A stretch of DNA of 64,000 bases from Eubacterium limosum (GCF_000807675.2 NZ_CP019962.1:3410001-3474000), one strand, 5' to 3'; positions 9,635 through 17,927 are shown, counted from the stretch's first letter. The notes: generated by a model from the letters alone, not told the origin. Made by a program: numbers and translations.

Positions 9635-10405
9635 TTAGCAGCCATCTCTGTCTATTTTTTTACTTTTTTGAAGATTCATGGAAAAGATACAGCACAGTGT
9701 GCTCTGCAGTCCCCATAAAATACCGATGATAATAAAGGGGAACGCGCCAATGGGGGTGGTCAGGGCCGCAAACATGAGCAGCATCATGACAATGAGAAAG
9801 GCCATCTGCATAATTTGAAAGGTTTTATAGGCAGCCTTGTAGAGAATGAATTTTTCCGCCTCATCATTGCTGTTCATCCATACCTTTTGAAAGTTTAAAT
9901 CCAGTGGGTTTCCCTGTTTTTCCGGATTCATCTTTTTGGTCAGATTCACAAAGAGAATCTGGAGAATAACGCAGAAGATAATCGGCAGTAAAAATGCCGC
10001 GAGTGCCCATAAAAGGGAAGTGGAGCTGCTATTGTGTATGCTGCTGACATTGATACCGTAAAAAGCAAAGGTGAAGATCAGCGTGATATTGCCAAAGATT
10101 ATCCCTGTATCACAGAGATGGTCAGCTTTTTCATAGAGCGCATCCGAATCGTTTGTTTCCAGCTGTCTGTAAGTGTTTCTTGCTGAAAGGTAAAACAGCG
10201 CGGTGATAAGCATTAAAACAGCAGAACCGGCAGAGGAAATATAAAGCCCGTAAGCCAGAATATTGTTTTGCAGCAGCTGTACGCTATCAACAACGTCAAA
10301 GCCTGGATAGTTCAGCAGGAAACTAGCCAGCCCGCCTAAAAAGCCGCATATGATGATCAGGGTAAAAAATTTAAGGTAAATGTGTTTGCTTTCTTTTGCT
10401 TTCAT
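9635..10405 (-). CDS. DUF3169-like membrane protein
   Basis: A 256-residue protein with about six hydrophobic segments and a charged central region. It resembles the DUF3169 family, which is commonly encoded beside small Xre regulators. The start (MKAKESKHIY) has the site CGAGGAGGAAAA and lies one base past the stop of the upstream Xre gene, so the two are probably translationally coupled. The family has no defined role. Its pairing with two Xre proteins suggests a small regulated stress or immunity-type membrane module, which is inference. Confidence 0.6.
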   Translation of the reverse strand: MKAKESKHIYLKFFTLIIICGFLGGLASFLLNYPGFDVVDSVQLLQNNILAYGLYISSAGSAVLMLITALFYLSARNTYRQLETNDSDALYEKADHLCDTGIIFGNITLIFTFAFYGINVSSIHNSSSTSLLWALAAFLLPIIFCVILQILFVNLTKKMNPEKQGNPLDLNFQKVWMNSNDEAEKFILYKAAYKTFQIMQMAFLIVMMLLMFAALTTPIGAFPFIIIGILWGLQSTLCCIFSMNLQKSKKIDRDGC

Positions 10406-10406
10406 G

Positions 10407-10622
10407 TCAGTTTTCCTCCTCGAGGGTATGGGTAAAAAGGGAATCGATGGTGGTATTAAAAATATCCGCGAATTTTGCGGCAAGCCGGACAGAGGGAGAA
10501 TAATGGTTTTCCTCGATCAAAACAATGGTTTGCCTGGATACACCAGCCAGCTTGCCAAGCTGTGCGGGCGTAAGCTTTTGTTGGATTCTGTAATCTTTCA
10601 GGTGGTTTTTGTGCGTGTTCAT
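10407..10622 (-). CDS. Xre-family HTH regulator, 71 aa
   Basis: A 71-residue Xre/Cro-type helix-turn-helix protein that consists of the DNA-binding domain alone (LGKLAGVSRQTIVLIE is the recognition region). It is a close paralogue of the next gene upstream, with the same length and the shared core LGKLAGVSRQTI. The ATG overlaps the stop of that gene by four bases. The protein probably binds the paired palindromes at 10869-10921 together with its paralogue. Confidence 0.85.
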   Translation of the reverse strand: MNTHKNHLKDYRIQQKLTPAQLGKLAGVSRQTIVLIEENHYSPSVRLAAKFADIFNTTIDSLFTHTLEEEN

Positions 10623-10834
10623 TGCGATTCCTCCTCTTCTGAATAGGTAAAGATGTCCTCAACGGTTGTATTAAAAATTCGGGCAATTTTAAGTGCCAGC
10701 GTGACGGAAGGAGAGTAATCTCCGCGTTCGATTAAACTGATGGTTTGTCTGGATACACCGGCCAGCTTACCAAGCTCTGACTGATTGATTTTATCCCGGG
10801 CCCGGAACTCTTTTAATCGGTTTTCGAGGGGCAT
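10619..10834 (-). CDS. Xre-family HTH regulator, 71 aa (first gene of operon)
   Basis: A 71-residue Xre/Cro-type regulator (LGKLAGVSRQTISLIERGDYSPSVTLALKIA). Upstream in-frame codons exist as far as 10948, but the ATG at 10834 has a strong site (AAAGGAGGCC), and a longer product would read through the promoter and operators. It is the first gene of a three-gene operon: Xre, Xre, DUF3169. The duplicated regulator suggests heterodimers or competing dimers on the two operators. Confidence 0.87.
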   Translation of the reverse strand: MPLENRLKEFRARDKINQSELGKLAGVSRQTISLIERGDYSPSVTLALKIARIFNTTVEDIFTYSEEEESQ

Positions 10835-10868
10835 GCTTAGGCCTCCTTTGTATATGATTTTTGTCATC

Positions 10869-10921
10869 TTGACAAATATTCTTGTCAAAAATAGTTTAAC
10901 ATTGACAAAAATATTTGTCAA
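10869..10921 (-). promoter_or_regulatory. Promoter with twin palindromic operators of the Xre operon
   Basis: Two 20-bp imperfect palindromes (10869-10888 and 10902-10921) share the half-sites TTGACAA and TTGTCAA and have centres 33 bases apart, about three helical turns. Read on the minus strand, the upstream operator contains a -35 TTGACA (10921-10916). A 17-base spacer leads to a -10 TAAACT (10898-10893), and the second operator lies at the transcription start. This is a classic autorepression layout. Confidence 0.7.
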
Positions 10922-10976
10922 ACAAAAATTTAATAAAAATGAAAGCATAATAAATCTTTAAAAAATTTTAAGAACG

Positions 10977-11005
10977 TTTACAAGGATTTGAAAATGTGCT
11001 ATGAT
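10977..11005 (+). promoter_or_regulatory. Promoter of the Wor/Bfu-like operon
   Basis: TTTACA (10977-10982), a 17-base spacer ending in TGC, and TATGAT (11000-11005) form a good extended -10 promoter. It would start transcription near 11012 and leave a leader of about 240 nucleotides. Confidence 0.65.
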
Positions 11006-11016
11006 AATGATAACAA

Positions 11017-11187
11017 TAGAATTGCTCTGAAGCTGGAAAGACCCTTCCGGGGCCTTTTCAGCCAATGGGTAACAGGGGCAACCCTGTTGTCTGCCATCTT
11101 TGCAAAGGAGCCCGTAGAAACTGTTTGTATTATATACAAAGCTATTTCTGCGGGCTTTGTGTTTTCCAGAATTCCAAAACACAAAGC
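11017..11187 (+). promoter_or_regulatory. Structured leader RNA, candidate Moco/Tuco riboswitch
   Basis: The leader contains a hairpin at 11035-11059 (AAAG and CCC pairing with GGG and CTTT). A perfect 7-bp stem capped by a GCAA tetraloop follows (11071-11077 with 11082-11088), preceded by GCCAATGGGT. Next come a terminator hairpin (11109-11156) and a perfect 12-bp hairpin (11154-11165 with 11176-11187) that overlaps the terminator's T tract. The downstream genes encode a pterin-dependent tungsten enzyme and a MoaD-like protein, so a molybdenum/tungsten cofactor riboswitch (RF01055 class) is the best guess. The consensus could not be checked here, so the class is inferred from context. Confidence 0.5.
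11109..11165 (+). terminator. Leader terminator (attenuator) hairpin
   Basis: A 12-bp stem (11109-11120 with 11145-11156, one G:U) contains an inner TTTGTA/TACAAA stem and is followed by TTGTGTTTT. It lies about 100 bases before the first gene of the operon, so it acts as an attenuator rather than the end of a gene. Confidence 0.65.
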
Positions 11188-11255
11188 GATTCTCATTTTG
11201 TAAACTTACCACAAAGGAGGTGTGAGGGTACTGCGTCAGCAGTATCCGGAAGCGT

Positions 11256-11726
11256 ATGAGCAAACAACTCATGATTAAACCTGAAAAGTGCATAAGCTGC
11301 AGAACCTGCGAACTGGTCTGCTCTTTTGGGCACTATCAGGAATTTAATCCAAAACTGTCAAATGTAACAGTCATGGATTATGAAAAAGCAGCCATAACCA
11401 TTCCTGTGATGTGTATGCAATGTGAGGAACCAGCTTGCATGAAGGTGTGTCCGGTGGGCGCGATCTCAAGGAATGAAAACGGTGCGTTTGTTATGGATGA
11501 AGCAAAATGTATCGTGTGCAAAATGTGTATGAACGCCTGCCCACTCGGCAACATCAGCTTTAATCCGGTTAAGAGAAAAGTGTTTAAATGCGATCTGTGT
11601 GACGGCGATCCAAAATGCGCCAAGTTCTGTCCGTCCGGCGCCATTGTCTATGGCGAAGCGGTTGAGATGGAACGCAAGAAGGCCATTGCGGATCAGCTGA
11701 AAGACGTTTATGGATTGGAGGGATAA
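11256..11726 (+). CDS. Four-cluster ferredoxin-like small subunit (WorS/AorB-like)
   Basis: A 156-residue polyferredoxin with cysteine motifs of the DmsB/CooF type: [35 protein letters not shown] and [14 protein letters not shown]. These can hold four [4Fe-4S] clusters. It lies two bases before the tungsten oxidoreductase gene and would pass electrons from it to the NuoF-like flavoprotein encoded downstream. The only nearby site is a weak GGAAG. A perfect AAAGGAGG lies about 35 bases upstream, beyond a small hairpin. Confidence 0.87.
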   Translation: MSKQLMIKPEKCISCRTCELVCSFGHYQEFNPKLSNVTVMDYEKAAITIPVMCMQCEEPACMKVCPVGAISRNENGAFVMDEAKCIVCKMCMNACPLGNISFNPVKRKVFKCDLCDGDPKCAKFCPSGAIVYGEAVEMERKKAIADQLKDVYGLEG

Positions 11727-11728
11727 CG

Positions 11729-13525
11729 ATGAATGGATGGATGGGACAATTAATCCGCGTTGACCTGGCAGCAGGAACCATCAAAAAGGAACCGCTTAAC
11801 ATGCAGGCCGCCCATGATTTTATTGGCGCGCGTGGCCTGGGTACAAAATATTTCTGCGACGAGGTAGACCCGCAGGTAGACCCGCTTGGTCCGGATAATA
11901 AAATGATTTTTATGACAGGGCCGTTAACCGGTACGGCTGCTTCCTGCAGCGGACGGTATGAGGTCGTGGCAAAGGCGCCTTTGACGGGAACCATTGGTGC
12001 TTCAAACTCCGGTGGGCATTTTGGCCCCGAACTGAAATTTGCAGGCTATGACGGGATTATCTTTGAAAACCAGAGCGACCGTCCGGTTTACCTGTATATC
12101 AATGACGACACAGTGGAGCTCAGAGACGCCTCAGACCTCTGGGGCAAAGACGTTTATGAAACGACCGAAGCACTGGAGGGAGCCTGCGGAGAAGGCGCAC
12201 GTGTCGCCTGTATTGGCCCGACCGGTGAACAGGGCTGCCTGTATTCTGCTATCATGAATGACAAGCACCGTGCAGCAGGCCGTGGTGGTATGGGCGCTGT
12301 AATGGGCAGCAAAAAGCTAAAGGCTGTTGTGGTCCGCGGAAGCGGCGGGGTAACAGTGGCGCGGCCTGAGGGCTTTATGGCAGCGATGACCGATGCCCGC
12401 ACCAAGCTCAAGGAACACCCGGTTACCGGTGGAGGCCTGCCGACCTACGGCACAGAGGTTCTGGTCAATATGATCAACGAAGTCGGTGGTCTGCCGCTTC
12501 GCAACTGGCGTGACGGCGGCGTCTATGATAAAGCCGATGATACCTCCGGTGAAGCGCTGGTCGATTCTTATCTGGTTAAAAACAAGGGCTGCTTTGGCTG
12601 CTCCATTGGCTGCGGCCGTGTGACCAGAATACCAGACGGGCCATTTAAGTCCATGGGTGAAGGCCCGGAATACGAGGCCGGCTGGTCCTATGGTGCAGAC
12701 TGCGGTGTCAATGATCTGGCTGCTATCTGCAAGGCGAATTTCCTCTGTAACCAGTATGGTATGGACCCGATCACACTCGGTTCAACCATCGCCTGTGCCA
12801 TGGAGCTTTATGAAAAGGGACTTCTGAGTGAGGAAGAGATTGGCCGTCCGCTGCCCTTTGGCGACGCACAGGCAGTAGTTGATCTGACAGAACTCACGGG
12901 AAAAATGGAGGGCTTTGGTGTTGAATTGGCTCAGGGCTCGTACCGCCTGGCAGAAAAACACGGTGCGCCAGAGCTGTCCATGTCTGTTAAAAAACAGGAA
13001 ATGCCGGCTTATGATGGACGTGCTGTCCAGGGGATGGCTCTTGAATATGCTACCTCAAACCGTGGAGGCTGCCATGTCCGTGGTTACCTGACCTCACCCG
13101 AGGTTCTGGGCATTCCGTTAAAGACGGACCCGCTTGTAACTGAAGGCAAGGCACCGCTTCTCAAGACCTTCCAGGATCTCACAGCAGCGGTGGATTCCAG
13201 CGGCATCTGCCTGTTCACCACCTTTGGCATCGGCCTGCCTGAGATTGCGGCGCAGTACCGCGAGGCTGTAGGCTCAGATGAAACGGATGAGGAATTCCTG
13301 TTAAAAGGAGAACGCATCTGGAACATTGAAAAGCAGTTTAATATTGCAGCAGGTGTTGAGAAGGATACTCTGCCGCCAAGACTGCTGCGCGAAGCCCTGC
13401 CGGAAGGCCCGGCAAAAGGCAAAGTGGCTGAGCTTGACGTCATGCTGAAAGAATACTATGAAGTACGCGGCTGGAGCACGGAAGGTGTGCCAACCGAGGA
13501 AAAAGTTCAGGAGCTAGGACTTTAA
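11729..13525 (+). CDS. Tungsten-type aldehyde:ferredoxin oxidoreductase, catalytic subunit (AOR/WorL-like)
   Basis: A 598-residue member of the AOR family, which oxidises aldehydes to acids on a tungsten-bispterin centre. The [4Fe-4S] ligands are Cys288, Cys291 and Cys295 (GCFGCSIGC) plus Cys494 (DSSGICLF), the same numbering as the structurally characterised Pyrococcus furiosus AOR. Pterin-binding AOR features are present ([18 protein letters not shown]). It is encoded with a polyferredoxin, a MoaD-like protein and three NuoEFG-like subunits. This is the gene content of electron-bifurcating aldehyde oxidoreductases (Wor plus Bfu), which couple aldehyde oxidation to both ferredoxin and NAD+ reduction. 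Metal and complex assignments are by family. Confidence 0.9.
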   Translation: MNGWMGQLIRVDLAAGTIKKEPLNMQAAHDFIGARGLGTKYFCDEVDPQVDPLGPDNKMIFMTGPLTGTAASCSGRYEVVAKAPLTGTIGASNSGGHFGPELKFAGYDGIIFENQSDRPVYLYINDDTVELRDASDLWGKDVYETTEALEGACGEGARVACIGPTGEQGCLYSAIMNDKHRAAGRGGMGAVMGSKKLKAVVVRGSGGVTVARPEGFMAAMTDARTKLKEHPVTGGGLPTYGTEVLVNMINEVGGLPLRNWRDGGVYDKADDTSGEALVDSYLVKNKGCFGCSIGCGRVTRIPDGPFKSMGEGPEYEAGWSYGADCGVNDLAAICKANFLCNQYGMDPITLGSTIACAMELYEKGLLSEEEIGRPLPFGDAQAVVDLTELTGKMEGFGVELAQGSYRLAEKHGAPELSMSVKKQEMPAYDGRAVQGMALEYATSNRGGCHVRGYLTSPEVLGIPLKTDPLVTEGKAPLLKTFQDLTAAVDSSGICLFTTFGIGLPEIAAQYREAVGSDETDEEFLLKGERIWNIEKQFNIAAGVEKDTLPPRLLREALPEGPAKGKVAELDVMLKEYYEVRGWSTEGVPTEEKVQELGL

Positions 13526-13537
13526 ACGACAGATACT

Positions 13538-13562
13538 GGAGATGGGGCACAGCCCTGTCTCC
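13538..13562 (+). terminator. Intra-operon hairpin, possible attenuator
   Basis: A GGAGA.GGG / CCC..TCTCC hairpin is followed by a short T stretch, between the AOR gene and moaD-like gene. The T tract is poor, so partial termination or mRNA stabilisation is more likely than a full stop. Confidence 0.4.
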
Positions 13563-13595
13563 TTTCATGCATCATAACGCAAAGAGGAGATTAAA

Positions 13596-13871
13596 ATGAA
13601 AGTAAAATTTTTCGCTACCATCCGGAATTATACAGGCTGCCGTCAGGCAGAGGTACCGGTCTGTAAGGATATGTACACACTTTTGCATACCCTCTCTGAA
13701 ACCTATGGCGATGCTTTCAGGAATCATGTTTTAAGTCCAGATGGGGAGGCGCCCGGAGAAGAGATTATCCTGATGGTCGACGGTCGTCATATCGAGCATT
13801 TGCAGGGGCTTAAGACACCTCTGAACGAAAACAGTGCTGTGGCAATTTTTCCCGTTGTTGCGGGAGGATGA
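13596..13871 (+). CDS. MoaD/ThiS-family sulfur carrier for tungstopterin synthesis
   Basis: A 91-residue ubiquitin-fold sulfur carrier ending in the essential Gly-Gly (VVAGG). MoaD-type proteins carry sulfur as a C-terminal thiocarboxylate for dithiolene formation on pyranopterin. Its place between the AOR and NuoE-like genes suggests a dedicated copy supplying the AOR cofactor. The site AAAGAGGAG precedes the ATG. Its stop overlaps the first possible start of the next gene. Confidence 0.87.
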   Translation: MKVKFFATIRNYTGCRQAEVPVCKDMYTLLHTLSETYGDAFRNHVLSPDGEAPGEEIILMVDGRHIEHLQGLKTPLNENSAVAIFPVVAGG

Positions 13872-13888
13872 GGAAGGGGAGTGAGCCC

Positions 13889-14377
13889 ATGCAGGAAATA
13901 ACAAAAGAATCAATCGACAAAATCTTATCAGCATATCCCAGGGACCAGCGGCATTCTCTGGCAATGATGCAGGATATGCAGCATCATTTTAACTATATTC
14001 CAGAGCAAGGAATGCAAGCGTTGGCCGAATATCTGGATTGCCCGTTATCGTCATTATACTCAATGGCAACCTTTTACCGGGCGCTGAGCTTAAAGCCAAA
14101 AGGAAAGCATATCATTAAGCTCTGTGACGGAACCGCGTGTCATATTCGAGGCTCTATCAATCTGATCACCGGTATTAAGCGTGAGCTGGACATCAGTCCG
14201 GGTGAAACCTCGGGAGATGGGCTTTTCTCGCTGGAAACCGTGAACTGTCTCGGCTCCTGTGCGCTGGCGCCGGTAATGGTGATCGACGGTGTATATTACG
14301 GAAAGGTAACGCTTGAAAAGCTGCCCGAGATATTGAACCAGTACAGGGAGCTTTCGGAAGGGGGCGCAGAAGCATGA
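13889..14377 (+). CDS. NuoE-like [2Fe-2S] thioredoxin-fold subunit (BfuA/HydC-like)
   Basis: A 162-residue NuoE/HymA-type subunit with an N-terminal helical part and a thioredoxin-like ferredoxin domain. The [2Fe-2S] ligands are visible as CDGTAC and CLGSC. An ATG at 13868 overlaps the moaD stop, but ATG 13889 has the better site (AGGAAGGGGAG). The last four bases overlap the NuoF-like gene. In bifurcating enzymes this subunit is part of the NAD-reducing module. Confidence 0.88.
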   Translation: MQEITKESIDKILSAYPRDQRHSLAMMQDMQHHFNYIPEQGMQALAEYLDCPLSSLYSMATFYRALSLKPKGKHIIKLCDGTACHIRGSINLITGIKRELDISPGETSGDGLFSLETVNCLGSCALAPVMVIDGVYYGKVTLEKLPEILNQYRELSEGGAEA

Positions 14378-16173
14378 AGCAAAACGTTTTAGTCTGCTGC
14401 GGTACCGGCTGCCGGGCCAATGGGAGTCTGTTGGTTTTAGAAGCGCTTCAAAAAGCTGCCAGAAAGCATAAATCTGATATTGAGGTATCCCCTATGATCA
14501 AGTCCACTGGCTGCAACGGCTTTTGTGAAAACGGCCCGATTGTTAAAATTGAGCCGGCGGATATCTCCTATTACAAGGTTAAACCAGAGGACGCGGACAG
14601 CATCATAAAGGATACAGTGCTTGACGGAAAAATCATTGAGAAGCTTTTGTATAAAGGAAATGATGGAAAACGCGTGCGCTCGCAGAATGAAAATCCATTC
14701 TACGCCCCACAGAAAAAGTGGGTACTGCATAACATCGGGGAGATTGACCCGACCAATATCGACGATTATATCGCCAGGGGAGGCTACAGTGCTTTAAAAA
14801 AAGCCTTATCCATGGATGCGGACAGGATCATTGGGGAGGTAGAAGCCTCAGGTATCCGGGGCCGCGGCGGTGCAGGGTTCCCGACAGGAACCAAATGGCG
14901 CCAGGCGTTAAAATATGATTCGGATGTAAAATATGTGGCATGTAATGGCGACGAGGGTGATCCCGGGGCTTTTATGGACCGGTCAATACTGGAGGGCGAC
15001 CCGCACTCTGTTATTGAAGGCATGATTATCTGTGCCTGCGCCATTGATGCGCAGGAAGGCTATATGTATATCCGTGATGAGTACGGCCTGGCAGTAGAAA
15101 ACTGCAAAATCGCGCTGCAGCAGGCCAGAGAAAAAGGATTCCTGGGAGATTCTGTCATGGGAACAGGCAAATCCTTTGATATTCAGATCGTTCGAGGCGG
15201 CGGCGCCTTTGTCTGCGGCGAATCCACTGCGCTGATGGCGTCGGTAGAGGGCCGGGTAGGTGAGCCGAGAGCAAAATATATCCGTTCTGTCCAGAGAGGG
15301 CTGTGGAACAAGCCGACCGTATTGAATAATGTTGAAACCCTGGCGAATATTCCGAGAATTATCCAGGATGGCGGCGCGAAATTTAAGGAATTAGGAACAG
15401 AAAAGAGCAGCGGTACAAAGGTCTTTGCCCTGGTTGGCAAGGTCAAACGTACCGGCCTGGTTGAAATACCAATGGGGAGTACCCTGAGGCATTTAATCTA
15501 TGACATTGGCGGAGGGATTCCGGGAGACCGGCCCTTTAAAGCGGTGCAGACCGGCGGCCCGTCGGGCGGCTGTATCCCTGCCGAGCTTTTAGACCTGCCC
15601 ATGGATTTTGATACCCTCACCAGCTATGGCGCCATGATGGGGTCAGGCGGTGTGATTGTCATGGATGACCGAAGCTGTATGGTCGAGGTTGCCCGCTATT
15701 ATATTGAATTCCTGTGTGATGAATCCTGTGGTAAGTGTACGCCGTGCCGTGAGGGACTGCGTCATCTCTTAACCATACTGACCGATATCTGTGAAGGCAG
15801 AGGACAGGAAGGCGATATTGAGCTGATGGAAAAAATCTGCCATACCATGCAGGACGCATCCCTGTGCAGTCTGGGAAAAAGCGCTGCGAATCCAGTTTTG
15901 ACAACCATAAAATATTTCCGGGACGAGTATGAGGCGCATATCCATGAAAAACGGTGCCCTGCCGGTGTCTGTCCAAAATTGACAGCCTTTGTGATCGATG
16001 AGGAAGCCTGCAAAGGCTGTATGCGCTGCTCCAAAGCCTGTCCTGCCGCAGCGGTGAGCGGTGAAGTCAAAAAGCCGCATCACATTGATCCGGTTAAATG
16101 TATTGCTTGCGGCAGCTGCCGTGAGGCCTGTAATTTTGATGCGGTGGTTGCAGTGAAAAGGGGTGAAGCATAA
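14374..16173 (+). CDS. NuoF-like NADH-binding flavoprotein with extra ferredoxin domains (BfuB/HydB-like)
   Basis: A 599-residue subunit. It has an N-terminal thioredoxin-like [2Fe-2S] domain (CCGTGC and CNGFC), then the NuoF core with the FMN/NADH-binding glycines (GRGGAGFPTGTKW, GGGAFVCGESTAL), an SLBB domain and the cluster motif CGKCTPC plus a later Cys. The C-terminus carries two [4Fe-4S] sets (CKGCMRCSKAC, CIACGSCREAC). This is the form found in NAD-linked bifurcating hydrogenases (HydB/HymB) and Bfu enzymes, not in complex I. It would hold the FMN where electrons are split between NAD+ and ferredoxin. Confidence 0.9.
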   Translation: MKQNVLVCCGTGCRANGSLLVLEALQKAARKHKSDIEVSPMIKSTGCNGFCENGPIVKIEPADISYYKVKPEDADSIIKDTVLDGKIIEKLLYKGNDGKRVRSQNENPFYAPQKKWVLHNIGEIDPTNIDDYIARGGYSALKKALSMDADRIIGEVEASGIRGRGGAGFPTGTKWRQALKYDSDVKYVACNGDEGDPGAFMDRSILEGDPHSVIEGMIICACAIDAQEGYMYIRDEYGLAVENCKIALQQAREKGFLGDSVMGTGKSFDIQIVRGGGAFVCGESTALMASVEGRVGEPRAKYIRSVQRGLWNKPTVLNNVETLANIPRIIQDGGAKFKELGTEKSSGTKVFALVGKVKRTGLVEIPMGSTLRHLIYDIGGGIPGDRPFKAVQTGGPSGGCIPAELLDLPMDFDTLTSYGAMMGSGGVIVMDDRSCMVEVARYYIEFLCDESCGKCTPCREGLRHLLTILTDICEGRGQEGDIELMEKICHTMQDASLCSLGKSAANPVLTTIKYFRDEYEAHIHEKRCPAGVCPKLTAFVIDEEACKGCMRCSKACPAAAVSGEVKKPHHIDPVKCIACGSCREACNFDAVVAVKRGEA

Positions 16174-16916
16174 TGGAAATCAGCATCAATGGCAAAGAAT
16201 GTACCTGTGAAAAGGGCGAATTTCTGTTAGAAGTTGCGAAACGTAATGGGTTTGATATTCCAACGCTGTGCCATCACCCTGGTCTTGCGGAACAGGGGTG
16301 CTGCAGAGTCTGTATTGTAGAAGTAGTGGAAAATGGAAGAAGCAAGGTAGTTGTCTCCTGTGTTTACCCGTTAGAGCGTCCCTGTGAGGTTTACACAGAC
16401 AGTGAAAGGATAAAAGAGGAACGCTCAGTTATTCTGATGCTGCTCAAAACAAGGGCGCCTGCCAGCTCTGAAATACAGGCGATGTGTGACAAGTACGGCG
16501 CCTTTGAAACATCAAGACTGAAACCTGTGGATGGTGAAAAGTGTATTTTATGCGGGCTTTGTACAAAAGCCTGTGATGCCCTTGGCACTGGCGCGATCTC
16601 AACCATTAACCGTGGAGTCACTAAAAAAGTTGCGACACCCTACGAAAATCCTTCGGTTGATTGCATAGGCTGCACAAGCTGTGCTCAGGTTTGCCCTACC
16701 GGCGCAATTGAATGGTCTGAAGATGGCGAAACAAGGACGATTTGGGGAAAAAATTTTGCATTGGCAAAATGCGAATCTTGTGGTAGTATTATAAGTACAG
16801 AAGCTGAGCTTCGTTTTGCGGGAGAAAGGGCAGGTGTGGAGACCAATTCCCTTTGTGAGAGCTGCCGTAAGAAGAGCATGGCTGATGTGCTTGCCCATAC
16901 ATATGGGATTGAGTAG
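16173..16916 (+). CDS. NuoG N-terminal-like Fe-S subunit without H-cluster (BfuC-like)
   Basis: A 247-residue subunit. It begins with a plant-type [2Fe-2S] domain (C.....CRVC, CVYP), continues with a NuoG His-Cys-type region and two [4Fe-4S] motifs (CILCGLCTKAC, CIGCTSCAQVC), and ends with a short CxxC...CxxC segment (CESCG, CESCR) that may bind a metal or another cluster. It lacks the H-cluster domain of HydA, so the operon does not encode a hydrogenase. Its start overlaps the NuoF-like stop by one base. Confidence 0.87.
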   Translation: MEISINGKECTCEKGEFLLEVAKRNGFDIPTLCHHPGLAEQGCCRVCIVEVVENGRSKVVVSCVYPLERPCEVYTDSERIKEERSVILMLLKTRAPASSEIQAMCDKYGAFETSRLKPVDGEKCILCGLCTKACDALGTGAISTINRGVTKKVATPYENPSVDCIGCTSCAQVCPTGAIEWSEDGETRTIWGKNFALAKCESCGSIISTEAELRFAGERAGVETNSLCESCRKKSMADVLAHTYGIE

Positions 16917-16929
16917 GAGATCTTAACCA

Positions 16930-16967
16930 GAAAAGCCTTCGGTACCAAGGTGCCGGGGGCTTTTCTG
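16930..16967 (+). terminator. Intrinsic terminator of the Wor/Bfu-like operon
   Basis: A stem of AGAAAAGCC and CGGTACC pairing with GGTGCCG and GGCTTTTCT, directly after the last gene of the operon. Confidence 0.75.
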
Positions 16968-17049
16968 TCGCATGCTTTTTAAAATTTTAATGAATTAATT
17001 TTTGGGGTATGTTATACTGTGCACATTATGTAATAGAGAAGGAAGCAGC

Positions 17050-17832
17050 ATGGATTATTTTTACGAACATTACTTTGCACCACAGAACGTTGAGCCGCAC
17101 AATCGCATTTTTTCACCGGAGCATCTTATCCTGTCATCATTGCTGATGATTTTTATCGTGACCGTTATGGTCATACAGACCAAAAAACATGACCGGCGCT
17201 TCAGCCAGAAGCTGATCCGGGTTCTCGCCGCCGTTATGCTGGCCCTGGAGATTTTCAGAATCAGCTGGAGAACCTGCTATTTTGGTTTTGACCTCAGGAA
17301 TATCCGCTTTGACTGGTGTAACCAGGTGTGTATCGCCCTGCCGCTGATCGTATTGTTTAAGCGGGAGAAGGCTTACCCTTACATTGACGTTTTGGCTGTG
17401 ATGGGCGGGCTCATGGTACTTATCTACCCATTGTGGGTTTTCTATGATTATGGCGGTATTCACACTATGGCAGTACAGAGCATGGTGTCTCATGGCCTCA
17501 TGGTTTTAATTGCCCTGACCATGCCTTTTGCGGCGGATTACAGGCCGGAAGTGCGGAGGGCATGGAAGCCGATGATCGGACTTGGTATCATTGCGGTTAT
17601 CGCTTTTATCATGTCACATGCTTTGAACGAAAATTATCTTCTGATGCTGGGAGCACATGGTGTCCCGGTGATCGACCAGATTCCCTATCCCTGGTACTGG
17701 CTTCTTGTGGCGCCGGCCTTGATCGGCCTGGTTACGCTGGTGACCAAGGGCTTGAGCCTGCTGGACAACAGGCTTCTTGGAAAGGTACAGCCGGATACAG
17801 CGCCCAATGCATTAAAGAACGAAAAGATTTAG
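17050..17832 (+). CDS. YwaF/TIGR02206-like integral membrane protein
   Basis: A 260-residue protein with about seven hydrophobic helices and a tryptophan- and cysteine-containing WCNQVCIALPL segment, reminiscent of the YwaF (TMEM164-like) family. Function is unknown. The ATG at 17050 is chosen over the upstream in-frame codon because AGAGAAGGAAG precedes it. An extended -10 box (TG-T-TATACT, 17010-17018) lies 32 bases upstream. Monocistronic, with terminators on both sides. Confidence 0.55.
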   Translation: MDYFYEHYFAPQNVEPHNRIFSPEHLILSSLLMIFIVTVMVIQTKKHDRRFSQKLIRVLAAVMLALEIFRISWRTCYFGFDLRNIRFDWCNQVCIALPLIVLFKREKAYPYIDVLAVMGGLMVLIYPLWVFYDYGGIHTMAVQSMVSHGLMVLIALTMPFAADYRPEVRRAWKPMIGLGIIAVIAFIMSHALNENYLLMLGAHGVPVIDQIPYPWYWLLVAPALIGLVTLVTKGLSLLDNRLLGKVQPDTAPNALKNEKI

Positions 17833-17847
17833 ACACAGAGCAGAAAG

Positions 17848-17873
17848 GTGCGGCGTTATGCCGCATCTTTTTT
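17848..17873 (+). terminator. Intrinsic terminator
   Basis: A TGCGGC/GCCGCA stem with GTTAT loop and a T6 run, after the YwaF-like gene. Confidence 0.85.
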
Positions 17874-17927
17874 ACGCAGGAAGAAAATAAATTTTACAGA
17901 GAAAGCATATTTTTAAAGCTGAACTTA

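Noticed and set aside
13868-16916. NuoEFG-like genes as part of an iron-only hydrogenase or complex I
   Set aside because: The NuoG-like subunit ends without the H-cluster domain, no membrane subunits are present, and the genes are in one operon with AOR.
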